A stretch of DNA of 7,517 bases from Chloroflexota bacterium (lineage in GTDB: Bacteria; Chloroflexota; Anaerolineae; Anaerolineales; DRMV01): NCBI GenBank assembly GCA_013153135.1, contig JAADFA010000014.1:1-7517 (forward strand), written 5' to 3'. Below the pieces are notes generated by a model. It saw nothing but the letters and a program-made list of their open reading frames with translations, was not told the origin of the DNA and did not search any database. A program made the translations under genes and the position numbers. Position 1 is the stretch's first letter. Each line of letters starts with the position of its first letter. This document shows positions 1-6,068 of this stretch, one piece after another.

Positions 1-230
1 GAAGGCGACCCATGCCGCCGTTGCCCTTTCATCCGCTGCGCCACCACCACACCCACCACCTGCCAGCCTTGCGGCTTGTGCTCGAGCAGCCAGGCATCCA
101 CCTTCGCCAGCCACGCCCGGGCCCCTTGCTGGGCCTGACGAGGGGCTAAATGCCCTTCTCAATCCGCAAGCGAAAGGCTCATCTCCTCTTGCCAACGAGC
201 CTGCAGTTGTGTTATGTTTTGCTCACCCAT
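1..230 (-). pseudogene. Interrupted reading frame, possibly the 5' end of a decayed ISLre2-like transposase
   Basis: An ATG at 228-230 is preceded on the minus strand by an AGGAGG Shine-Dalgarno site (about 240-245), so a real translation start is likely. The frame reads MGEQNITQLQARW and onward for 23 codons, meets TGA at 159-161, then stays open to the window edge. The part after the stop is protein-like: it contains ARAWLAKVDAWLLEHK and then GWQVVG. An acidic/Trp-rich N-terminus followed by a GW.VVG segment is reminiscent of UPF0236/ISLre2-family transposases, but this rests on recollection of the family style only. A single TGG-to-TGA change would explain the stop. A G/T-rich run near 33-52 could also hide a frameshift. 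TGA is a normal stop elsewhere in the window (acyl-CoA dehydrogenase), so a different genetic code is unlikely. The gene continues beyond position 1 and its identity is uncertain. Confidence 0.4.
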
Positions 231-360
231 GGGTAGCCCCTCCTGGCATAGGGTTTGGAATGTTTTCCCCAATTTTGCCGAAGGGGCTATCTTTTTGCCA
301 GCCCACTTCCTGGAACAGCTCACCTACTAAATTGAAATACCCTCCCTTCAGCCGCAGCTC

Positions 361-389
361 TTGACGCGAGCCCGGGGCCGCGCTATACT
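361..389 (+). promoter_or_regulatory. Sigma-70-type promoter of tRNA-Leu
   Basis: The -35 box TTGACG (361-366) and the -10 box TATACT (384-389) are separated by exactly 17 bp. Both differ from consensus by one base. The tRNA begins 17 nt after the -10 box, so the primary transcript would have only a short 5' leader for RNase P to remove. The GC-rich stretch after the -10 box could act as a discriminator of the kind used in growth-rate control of stable RNA; that last point is inference. The 231-360 stretch upstream holds nothing else I can identify apart from the Shine-Dalgarno site of the interrupted frame. Confidence 0.82.
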
Positions 390-405
390 TTAGGGCGCCA
401 AGGCT

Positions 406-490
406 GCCGAGGTGGCGGAACTGGCAGACGCGCTGCGCTCAGGACGCAGTGGGCATTGCGCCCGTGGGGGTTCAAATCCCCCCCTCGGCA
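406..490 (+). tRNA. tRNA-Leu, anticodon CAG
   Basis: An 85-nt class II tRNA that folds completely by hand. The acceptor stem GCCGAGG (406-412) pairs with CCTCGGC (483-489), with discriminator A490. The anticodon stem CTGCG (433-437) pairs with CGCAG (445-449) around the loop CTCAGGA, giving anticodon CAG at 440-442, which reads CUG leucine codons. The long variable arm GGGC/GCCC (451-454 and 460-463) is typical of tRNA-Leu. The T arm is GGGGG-TTCAAAT-CCCCC (466-482). The discriminator A also fits LeuRS recognition. The 3' CCA is not encoded (TGA follows directly), so it must be added by a CCA-adding enzyme. The gene has its own promoter and terminator. Confidence 0.97.
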
Positions 491-492
491 TG

Positions 493-526
493 AGCGCCCC
501 ACTTATGGGGCGCTTCGTTGTTTGTT
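493..526 (+). terminator. Rho-independent terminator of tRNA-Leu
   Basis: A perfect 8-bp stem, AGCGCCCC (493-500) with GGGGCGCT (507-514), closes a 6-nt loop and is followed by the T-rich tail TCGTTGTTTGTT. It starts only three bases after the tRNA 3' end, giving a self-contained tRNA transcription unit. Some read-through into ybaB, 50 bp further on, is possible because the tail is not a pure T run. Confidence 0.85.
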
Positions 527-576
527 CTTGGATGTTCGCTTGGCTCCCTTTGAGATTGTCATAAGGAGGTAATTCG

Positions 577-912
577 ATGGCGCGAAGAAAGGGCGGCTTA
601 TTTGGCGGTTTGGACCCTCTGGCTTTAATTCAGCAATTGCAGGCTCAACTCGATCAAGTCCAGAAGGAAATCGCCCAGACTGAAGTTGAGGGTTCCGCTG
701 GTGGTGGCGCTGTGCGGGTGGTGATGCGTGGGGATCACAAGGTGGTAAGAATTCACATCGAACCTGAACTGTTGGCTGAAGGTGATACGGAGATGTTGCA
801 GGATCTTTTGATAACTGCTTTTAATAACGCTGTGGCAGAGGTCAAACGTATAACGGAAGAAAAGATGGGCCCTATCCAGAAATCGTTAGGAAGTTTGGGA
901 CTGCCCTTTTAA
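577..912 (+). CDS. ybaB: YbaB/EbfC family nucleoid-associated protein
   Basis: This encodes a 111-residue protein of the YbaB/EbfC family, small dimeric DNA-binding proteins that coat and help organise the nucleoid. Length and layout match the family: an N-terminal helix rich in Gln and Leu (about residues 14-36), the conserved TEVEGSAGGGAVRV segment (about 35-48) that opens the beta sheet, the strand pair around VVRIHIEPELL, and a C-terminal helix DLLITAFNNAVAEVKR (about 77-92). The ATG at 577 has a near-perfect AAGGAGGT site at 563-570, which fixes the start. In many bacteria ybaB lies between dnaX and recR; neither is visible here, and the gene sits alone between a tRNA and a convergent lipoprotein gene. 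No strong own promoter was found in the 50-bp gap, so it may use a weak promoter or tRNA read-through. The family assignment is firm; the specific cellular role is known mostly from other species. Confidence 0.95.
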   Translation: MARRKGGLFGGLDPLALIQQLQAQLDQVQKEIAQTEVEGSAGGGAVRVVMRGDHKVVRIHIEPELLAEGDTEMLQDLLITAFNNAVAEVKRITEEKMGPIQKSLGSLGLPF

Positions 913-943
913 CTAACTTTTGCTCTTCTTCTCAAAAAGACAA

Positions 944-969
944 AAAGCGCCGGGATTTCCCGGCGCTTT
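944..969. terminator. Bidirectional terminator between convergent ybaB and the DUF2202 gene
   Basis: A perfect 11-bp stem, AAAGCGCCGGG (944-954) with CCCGGCGCTTT (959-969), closes a 4-nt ATTT loop. Read on the minus strand it is followed by a strong T-rich tail (TTTTTGTCTTTTTG, the complement of 933-946, partly overlapping the stem), placed about 20 nt after the DUF2202 stop. Read on the plus strand the tail is weaker (TTTAGCAATTTCTAT) but lies 32 nt after the ybaB stop. One hairpin probably ends both genes. Confidence 0.85.
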
Positions 970-988
970 AGCAATTTCTATCTAAGGT

Positions 989-1804
989 TTAGCCACCCGA
1001 CGATCGGCCACGGCCGCGTCCACGGCCTTGTCCTTGGCCACCCTGGGTATCCCCTTCGGCCATAATAGTGTCATATTCCTCTTGGCTTAGGTACTGAGGC
1101 GTGTACGTTTCGCCTGTGGCCTGTTGCAGGGCACGGCTGAAGGCTCGCAGGTGATTCTTAGAACCTTCCATCAGGTTCTCATACACGGTGATAATGTCTG
1201 CCTTGTCAGTCTGCGCGATCCGTTCCTTCAAGTCTATGATGTCGATCTCTTCAATCGCACCGCCGACCTTAAGCGCCTCTGCTAAGGACTGTCGCCCGCG
1301 CTCGATCAGTTCGTCGTACAAAGCTTGTAGCTCGGGGTTGGTGAATTCGCCTACGCCCTTCCCAGCAGCTGGGTCTTCAAGCCCGTAGGTTTGGAGAAGG
1401 CCCAGAACCGCAGCCATGTGTTGCTCTTCGCTCTTGGCGATGTTCGCGAAGGTTTGGTGTCCCCAAATTTCGTACAAGGTTAGATAAACATCCCGCGCGA
1501 GCTTTTCTTCTTCTCGCATATACAGTAGACCCTCGCGTTCCTCGGTCGTCAACCCGCTGGTTGTCGTGTCAGTGGCCTCGGTTGGCGTCTCGGTGGGATT
1601 TTCAGTTGCGACCTCGGTTGGGGCTTCCGTAGCCGCTTCCGTGGGCGCTTCTGTCGCGGTATCCACGGGTGTCTCGGCTGTTGCCGGTTCCGTTGTCGTC
1701 AAGGTCGTGGGTAGGGTGCTACCTTCAGCGCATGCGGTAAGCAAGCTAGCCCCTAAAATGCCCACAGCCAACATCGTGAAAAATCGCTTCATCATGCGGT
1801 TCAT
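989..1804 (-). CDS. DUF2202 ferritin-like lipoprotein with Thr/Pro/Glu linker
   Basis: The start at 1804 gives 271 residues. It has AGGAGG (1812-1817 on the complement) 7 nt upstream and begins directly with a signal peptide; a TTG 36 bp upstream was rejected. Residues 1-24 form a lipoprotein signal (basic MMKR, hydrophobic core) ending in lipobox LTAC, with Cys25 as the lipidation site, so the protein should be anchored on the outer face of the membrane. Residues about 29-84 are a Thr/Pro/Glu/Ala linker built from repeats such as TEAP. Residues about 85-247 are a DUF2202 domain of the ferritin-like four-helix type, with EEEKLARDVY (98-107), SEEQHM (125-130), AIEEIDIIDL (183-192) and NHLRAF (217-222). 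The E-x-x-H pair E126/H129, with nearby Glu and His residues, could bind metal; this is inferred. The C-terminus (about 254-271) is a Gly/Gln/Arg tail. The function of the family is unknown. It has its own promoter and terminator and is unrelated to its neighbours. Confidence 0.92.
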   Translation of the reverse strand: MNRMMKRFFTMLAVGILGASLLTACAEGSTLPTTLTTTEPATAETPVDTATEAPTEAATEAPTEVATENPTETPTEATDTTTSGLTTEEREGLLYMREEEKLARDVYLTLYEIWGHQTFANIAKSEEQHMAAVLGLLQTYGLEDPAAGKGVGEFTNPELQALYDELIERGRQSLAEALKVGGAIEEIDIIDLKERIAQTDKADIITVYENLMEGSKNHLRAFSRALQQATGETYTPQYLSQEEYDTIMAEGDTQGGQGQGRGRGRGRSSGG

Positions 1805-1882
1805 AGCAAGACCTCCTAAAATCCGTTGTTCAACGTTCAAGATGCCTCCCCCGTTGTGAGGCGTTTTAAGGGTAGCGTTAAG

Positions 1883-1911
1883 GTATTAGGGTTGTGTGAG
1901 CAGCGTGTGAA
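1883..1911 (-). promoter_or_regulatory. Candidate promoter of the DUF2202 lipoprotein gene
   Basis: On the minus strand TTCACA (complement of 1906-1911) and TAATAC (complement of 1883-1888) are 17 bp apart, a good match to sigma-70 boxes. The predicted transcript would have a 5' leader of about 70 nt. That leader contains a small GCCTC/GAGGC hairpin (1844-1848 with 1858-1862) and a TTGAACG-TTGAAC direct repeat shortly before the Shine-Dalgarno site. Spacing and position support the call; no experiment does. Confidence 0.5.
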
Positions 1912-2013
1912 ATCTTTGTGAAGTAAGTAGATCTAGAATAAGGGCTGAAGGGGGACGGAACCGTCGATAGTCGGCGGGAAAGCAAGGAGTAGCAAAGAGC
2001 AAGAATCTAGTGG

Positions 2014-2090
2014 TTAGAAGTCGGCGGCTGGTGGTTAGTTTATATACCAACTTTGTTGCCAACCTCCAACCTCTAACCTCTAACTTCTAA
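2014..2090. repeat. Heptamer tandem repeat and imperfect inverted repeat downstream of smc
   Basis: Positions 2059-2090 consist of about 4.5 copies of a 7-bp unit: CCAACCT twice, CTAACCT, CTAACTT and a partial CTAA. The left arm at 2014-2039 (TTAGAAGT then G/T-rich sequence ending GGTTAGTT) is its imperfect reverse complement. The outermost 8 bp, TTAGAAGT (2014-2021) and ACTTCTAA (2083-2090), match exactly, and an AT-rich stretch lies between the arms. Transcribed from smc it would form a long imperfect hairpin, but no T tract follows, so calling it a terminator is not justified. AGTCGGCGG also occurs twice nearby (1969-1977 and 2019-2027), exactly 50 bp apart. The rest of 1921-2129 shows no gene. 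Confidence 0.6.
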
Positions 2091-2129
2091 GAAAACTGTA
2101 TTCATCCGTTGCCTTTATCCGTGGTTTCG

Positions 2130-5100
2130 CTAATTCCTATGCCGATCGCCTGTCGGTTCCGCCGCCTCGGATCCCACCAGTGCGGTCGCGGTTTCGAGAT
2201 TCAGACTCAGTACCTGAGATACCCCATCCTCACCCAAGGTTACGCCATATAACACGTCGGCTCGCTGTATGGTGTGCCGATTGTGCGTGATAAGGACAAA
2301 TTGGATCTTATGGCTCATTTCTCGTACCAAATCCGCAAACCGGGCGACATTAGCCTCGTCAAGCATCGCGTCCACTTCGTCTAACACGCAAAACGGCGTC
2401 GGCGCGACGTCGAGCAGCGCGAACAGCAGCGCTACTGCTGTCAAGCTGCGCTCGCCGCCTGAGAGCATCGCGAGACGTTGCGCGCGTTTGCCTGGCAAGC
2501 GCACCTCAATATCCACTCCGCTTCGATCCGGGTCGTCGGCTTGGAGCAACACGAGGCGCGCCTGCCCACCGCCGAACAGTCGCTTGAACATTGTCCCAAA
2601 GGCTTGATTGATGGCCCGAAACGTACGACGAAAGTCCCGCCGCATGGTGGTCTCGAGCTCGGTGAGCAACTGACGCAAATCCGCCTCGGCCTTTTGCAGG
2701 TCGGCCAACTGGTCCTCTAAAAACGTCACTCGCTGCCGCAAGGCTTCGTATTCGCGCCGCGTCTCTTCCGCAGGCGGTGGACCCAGTCGGCGCAAGCGCT
2801 GTCGTAAGCGGCGAATACGCGCGTCCAAGTCCGGGGGCACCTGCACCGCGTCTGGGAGGATGTCTCCTTCGGCCTCGGGCACGTCGTCGGGCAAGGGCAA
2901 GGCCAGTTGCCCGGTGAGCTCTTGGGGAACGGGCAACCGTACAGGTCCCAGCTCTTCTTGGGCGCGGCGACGCAGGGTATCCATATGCGCCCGGTGGCGC
3001 TCCCAGCGGATGCGGGCCTGGGTGACCGCGTCCGCTGCCCGCGTGAGTTGCCCACGAGGCGACTTGGCCTGCGCGCTCGCGTGCGCTTCCTCCAGGGCTT
3101 GGAGCTGCTGCTCCAAGGGTTCGAGTTTGGCCTGCAATTGACGTAATGCGGTCCACGCCTCCGCGGCCTGAGCTCGGGCCTCAGCCCACTGGGCAGCCCG
3201 TTCGGCTTCGGCGTGTTCCCGAGCCCGAAGCTGCCCTTGCAGGCGTTCCAGCTGATGTTGCAGATGGGCGAGGCGTTCCGCTTCCTCCTGTGCGCGACGT
3301 TGTGCTGCGGTCAAGGCTTGCTCCGCGCGCGCGCGTTGCGCTTCCCACGACGCGACTTGGGCCCGCAGGTCGCTCACGTCCAACTGGTGGAGCGCTTCTT
3401 GGTGGGCTCGGACCTTGGCCTTGGCTTGTTCGATCTGCGTCGCCAGATCTTGCAAGGCCTGTTCCAGCTCATGCAGTTGATGTTCCAACGCTTTGAGCTC
3501 GGCCTGCAGCTCGGCCTGTTGTTGGGCCAGGGTCTCGCGTCGCTGCTGGGCCGCTCGCAGCTGCCATTGCGCTTGCTGCCATGCTTCCCGCGCGCGTTGA
3601 GCCGCCGCGCGTGCAGTCTCCACGCGTTGCTCAGCCTGGACGCGCGCCTCGCGTGCGGTCTGCCAAGCCGCGTGAGCTTGCTCCCACGCGCGGCGCGCTT
3701 CAGCCAATTGGGCTTCAAGCGTAGCCAGCTGCTGGACCAGACGTTCCCGTTCCCGCGCGCGACGTAAGACTTGCTGCCCCCGCGGGCGCCCCGCGAGGAC
3801 CAACCCCTGCGGCGTAAACACGTCACCATCCAACGTAACCAGCCAAATCCCCTCAGGAATCTGCCCCCGCAAGGCCAGGGCGGCCGCGCGATCGCGCACG
3901 ACCCAAACCCAGCTCAGCCACGCGCGCGCGGCCGGTTCCGCGTGGGACTGGGTGACTCGAACCAAATCCCATGCGCGTGCGATCACGCCAGGCAGGTCAG
4001 GCGCAGGTGCTGGCCCAGGTGGTTGATGTTCGAGCACATCCAGGGGTGCCAGAGGCACCCGTCCCGGGATGTCACGCAAGGCCCGCCATGCAGCCTCGTC
4101 GGCCTTGGCGAGCAACACGGCATCGGCCCACACATCCAACGCCCCGGCTACCGCGCGTTCATAGGCTTCGTCTACTACGATAGCTGGCCCCAGAAGCCCC
4201 CGAGCCCGCTCGCGCAACCGGCGAACTGCTTGCCGGGCGGTTTCATCATGGCCTACCAGGTCCGCTTCGGCATGTTCCAGGGCCTCAAGCCGGGCACGCA
4301 AACGTTGCACACGTGCTTCCAGGTCGGCCAATACACTTTGGGCCGCCTCCAGGGCAGTTTGGGTTTGGGCCTCCTCCTTTTGTGCGCGCGCTAGGGCGGC
4401 TTGAGCTCGCTCGTGGGCGGCTTGCGCGTCATGCCATTGCGCTTCGGCTTCGGCCACGCGTATCTGCGCTGCCTCCAGGTCGTGTTGCGCCTGGTGAAGC
4501 GTGCGCGCCAACGTCTGGACGCGCTCGTGCAGCTGGGCGCGTTGTTGCAACAGGGTTTCGCGTTGAGCACGCCGCCCCGCTTGCTGTTCATAAAGGCGAT
4601 TCAGGGCGCGCCGAGCCTGATCGAGAGCCTTCTGCTTCGCCCGTCGTGCGCGCAGGCGCTCCTCCAGGGTGATGCGCGCAGCCTCCAAAGCCTTTTGTGC
4701 CTCGTGCAGTGCCTCAGTCCAACGTTGCAGGTCCGCTTGGGCTTGCTGGGTTAACGTCTGCTGTCGCGCCAGGGTTTGTTGGGTATGGGCGATATTTTCA
4801 CGCAACTGCGCCAAGGCTTCGCGGTCGTGCCGCAACGCCTCCTCGAGCTGGACGCGACGTCGGTCGTGCTGCTCCCACTTGGCTTGCGCGGCTTGCAAGG
4901 CTTTCATCAACGCGCGGCGCTGGGCCCGCAAGGCTTGAATTTGCTCAAACCGCGCTTGTTGTTCCGCCTCCCAGGCTTGGACGCGCGCCCGAACCTCGGC
5001 AAGAGATTGCTCAGCCTGTTGCAGCTCGCGTAGCAACTGCCGCGCGTGGGTAATGGCCTGGTGCCAGCGGGCTGCGTAGGCTAAGCGCAACGCCGCGCGT

Positions 5101-5765
5101 AGCTCAGCTTGCACAACCTCGATTTCGCGCGCGCGCTGTATGATCTTTTCAAGCCGCTCCAGCTGGGGGCGCAGCTCGGTCAGAATATCCTGCACACGTT
5201 CCACATTGCGCCGGGTGGCTTCTAAGCGGCGAAGGGCTTCGTCCCGCCGCTGGCGATAGAGGCCGATTCCGGCCGCGTCCTCGAACAAGCGACGTCGCTC
5301 CTCAGGTCGCAATGCCAAGATGGCATCCACCATGCCCTGGCCGATGAACACATGCCCCGGGTCCGCCAAGCCAACTTGGGCCAACAGTTCCTTCACATCG
5401 CGCAAACGAACCCGGCGGCCGTTCAGGCGATATTCTACCTGACCATCCCGGTACGCGCGGCGGGTCAGGGCGACCTCGCTAAAGTCGATGGGCAATGCGC
5501 CATCGGCGTTGTCGAGCACCACGGTCACCACAGCCGCACCGGCTCGGGGCCGTTGAGCTGACCCTGCGAAGATGAGATCCTCCGTGCGCCGCGCGCGCAG
5601 CATCTGCAACGACGTTTCGCCCAAAACCCAACGCAGGGCGTCCACGAGGTTGGACTTTCCCGCGCCGTTTGGTCCGACAATCGCGGTCACGCGAGGGGAA
5701 AAGACCAGGTGGGTGGGTCGCGCAAAGGTTTTGAACCCGTGCAAATCGAGGGAACGGAGCTTCAT
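2130..5765 (-). CDS. smc: Chromosome segregation protein SMC
   Basis: This encodes a 1211-residue SMC ATPase, the core of bacterial condensin, which extrudes DNA loops and aids chromosome segregation together with ScpA and ScpB. The size matches the family (about 1150-1200). In order: an N-terminal ATPase half with Walker A GPNGAGKS (31-38), Q-loop region IGQGMVD (141-147) and FEDAAGI (161-167); a coiled coil (about 170-515) very rich in Ala, Gln, Arg and Leu; a hinge domain (about 522-665); a returning coil (about 668-938); a Pro-rich break (about 939-981); a short coil (about 982-1045); and the C-terminal half with signature LSGGE (1101-1105), Walker B CVLDE (1126-1130) and H-loop His1161. 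All catalytic motifs are intact. The ATG at 5765 has GAGGAG (5771-5776 on the complement) 5 nt upstream. No scpA, scpB, rnc or ftsY is in view. Many long antisense frames here are by-products of high GC. The usual LGPVN-like segment before the head reads LGPPP. Confidence 0.98.
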   Translation of the reverse strand: MKLRSLDLHGFKTFARPTHLVFSPRVTAIVGPNGAGKSNLVDALRWVLGETSLQMLRARRTEDLIFAGSAQRPRAGAAVVTVVLDNADGALPIDFSEVALTRRAYRDGQVEYRLNGRRVRLRDVKELLAQVGLADPGHVFIGQGMVDAILALRPEERRRLFEDAAGIGLYRQRRDEALRRLEATRRNVERVQDILTELRPQLERLEKIIQRAREIEVVQAELRAALRLAYAARWHQAITHARQLLRELQQAEQSLAEVRARVQAWEAEQQARFEQIQALRAQRRALMKALQAAQAKWEQHDRRRVQLEEALRHDREALAQLRENIAHTQQTLARQQTLTQQAQADLQRWTEALHEAQKALEAARITLEERLRARRAKQKALDQARRALNRLYEQQAGRRAQRETLLQQRAQLHERVQTLARTLHQAQHDLEAAQIRVAEAEAQWHDAQAAHERAQAALARAQKEEAQTQTALEAAQSVLADLEARVQRLRARLEALEHAEADLVGHDETARQAVRRLRERARGLLGPAIVVDEAYERAVAGALDVWADAVLLAKADEAAWRALRDIPGRVPLAPLDVLEHQPPGPAPAPDLPGVIARAWDLVRVTQSHAEPAARAWLSWVWVVRDRAAALALRGQIPEGIWLVTLDGDVFTPQGLVLAGRPRGQQVLRRARERERLVQQLATLEAQLAEARRAWEQAHAAWQTAREARVQAEQRVETARAAAQRAREAWQQAQWQLRAAQQRRETLAQQQAELQAELKALEHQLHELEQALQDLATQIEQAKAKVRAHQEALHQLDVSDLRAQVASWEAQRARAEQALTAAQRRAQEEAERLAHLQHQLERLQGQLRAREHAEAERAAQWAEARAQAAEAWTALRQLQAKLEPLEQQLQALEEAHASAQAKSPRGQLTRAADAVTQARIRWERHRAHMDTLRRRAQEELGPVRLPVPQELTGQLALPLPDDVPEAEGDILPDAVQVPPDLDARIRRLRQRLRRLGPPPAEETRREYEALRQRVTFLEDQLADLQKAEADLRQLLTELETTMRRDFRRTFRAINQAFGTMFKRLFGGGQARLVLLQADDPDRSGVDIEVRLPGKRAQRLAMLSGGERSLTAVALLFALLDVAPTPFCVLDEVDAMLDEANVARFADLVREMSHKIQFVLITHNRHTIQRADVLYGVTLGEDGVSQVLSLNLETATALVGSEAAEPTGDRHRN

Positions 5766-5799
5766 CGCCGCTCCTCAGGTGAGTTTGCCAGCCTGCGGG

Positions 5800-5808
5800 A
5801 TTATAGCA
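5800..5808 (-). promoter_or_regulatory. Extended -10 promoter of smc
   Basis: On the minus strand the sequence TGCTATAAT carries a consensus -10 box (TATAAT, complement of 5800-5805) with the TG of an extended -10 element directly upstream (5807-5808). No recognisable -35 box lies 16-18 bp further up, which is tolerated by extended -10 promoters. Transcription would start near 5793, leaving a leader of about 28 nt with the GAGGAG site. Confidence 0.65.
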
Positions 5809-5993
5809 CAAGGGCAGCGTTGGGATAGGGGCGCGGCGACGCAGGACCAGCGCCAGAGGTCGCCCGCTATCCTCGCCGTCAGCCGTGCGTTCCCGCGCGT
5901 CGTGCTTGGCTCAACGGCAACCGTCCCCTTCGCCTTCCCCTTGTCGTTTGGCCTTTCGACAACCTTTGCCTGCACCCTGACTTCATACGGGCC

Positions 5994-6049
5994 CCATATG
6001 GCGCAAAGTCCACGTGGTAAAATATACCCATCTGGACCTTGTATCAAGG
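5994..6049 (+). promoter_or_regulatory. Candidate promoter and operator region of the acyl-CoA dehydrogenase gene
   Basis: TGGTAAAAT (6015-6023) resembles an extended -10 element, with no good -35 box. Two exact 8-bp palindromes, CCATATGG (5994-6001) and CCACGTGG (6010-6017), have centres 16 bp apart and cover the place where polymerase would bind. A third symmetric site, CCTTG-TAT-CAAGG (6037-6049), lies in the expected leader just before the Shine-Dalgarno site. The arrangement suggests repressor or activator control, as is common for acyl-CoA metabolism genes under TetR- or FadR-type regulators, but no regulator gene is present and the link is inferred. The remaining part of the divergent spacer (about 5810-5990) shows no gene or clear motif, only a pyrimidine-rich patch near 5920-5945. 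Confidence 0.4.
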
Positions 6050-6068
6050 CTTAGGAAGGAGTGGCGCA

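Noticed and set aside
1566..1859. Plus-strand frame rich in Val/Ser repeats opposite the lipoprotein gene
   Set aside because: It is the antisense reading of the Thr/Pro/Glu linker repeats and has no ribosome site.
2059..2090. Heptamer repeat considered as a CRISPR array or telomere-like sequence
   Set aside because: Units are only 7 bp, with no spacers and no cas genes. The resemblance to telomeric repeats is superficial in a bacterial chromosome.
2269..5053. Many long frames opposite or out of phase with smc, up to 216 codons
   Set aside because: They arise from the GC-rich, Ala/Arg/Gln-biased codons of smc, resemble no protein family, and lack ribosome sites. The smc frame itself is complete with all motifs.
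5572..6054. Plus-strand frame of 160 codons and minus-strand frame of 90 codons (5775-6047) over the divergent spacer
   Set aside because: Neither shows family features. They overlap the smc start and the promoters of both flanking genes.
6039..6068. TTG start giving ten extra residues on the acyl-CoA dehydrogenase
   Set aside because: The ATG at 6069 has a strong, well-spaced ribosome site and matches the family N-terminus. The extra residues lie across the palindrome and the Shine-Dalgarno site.
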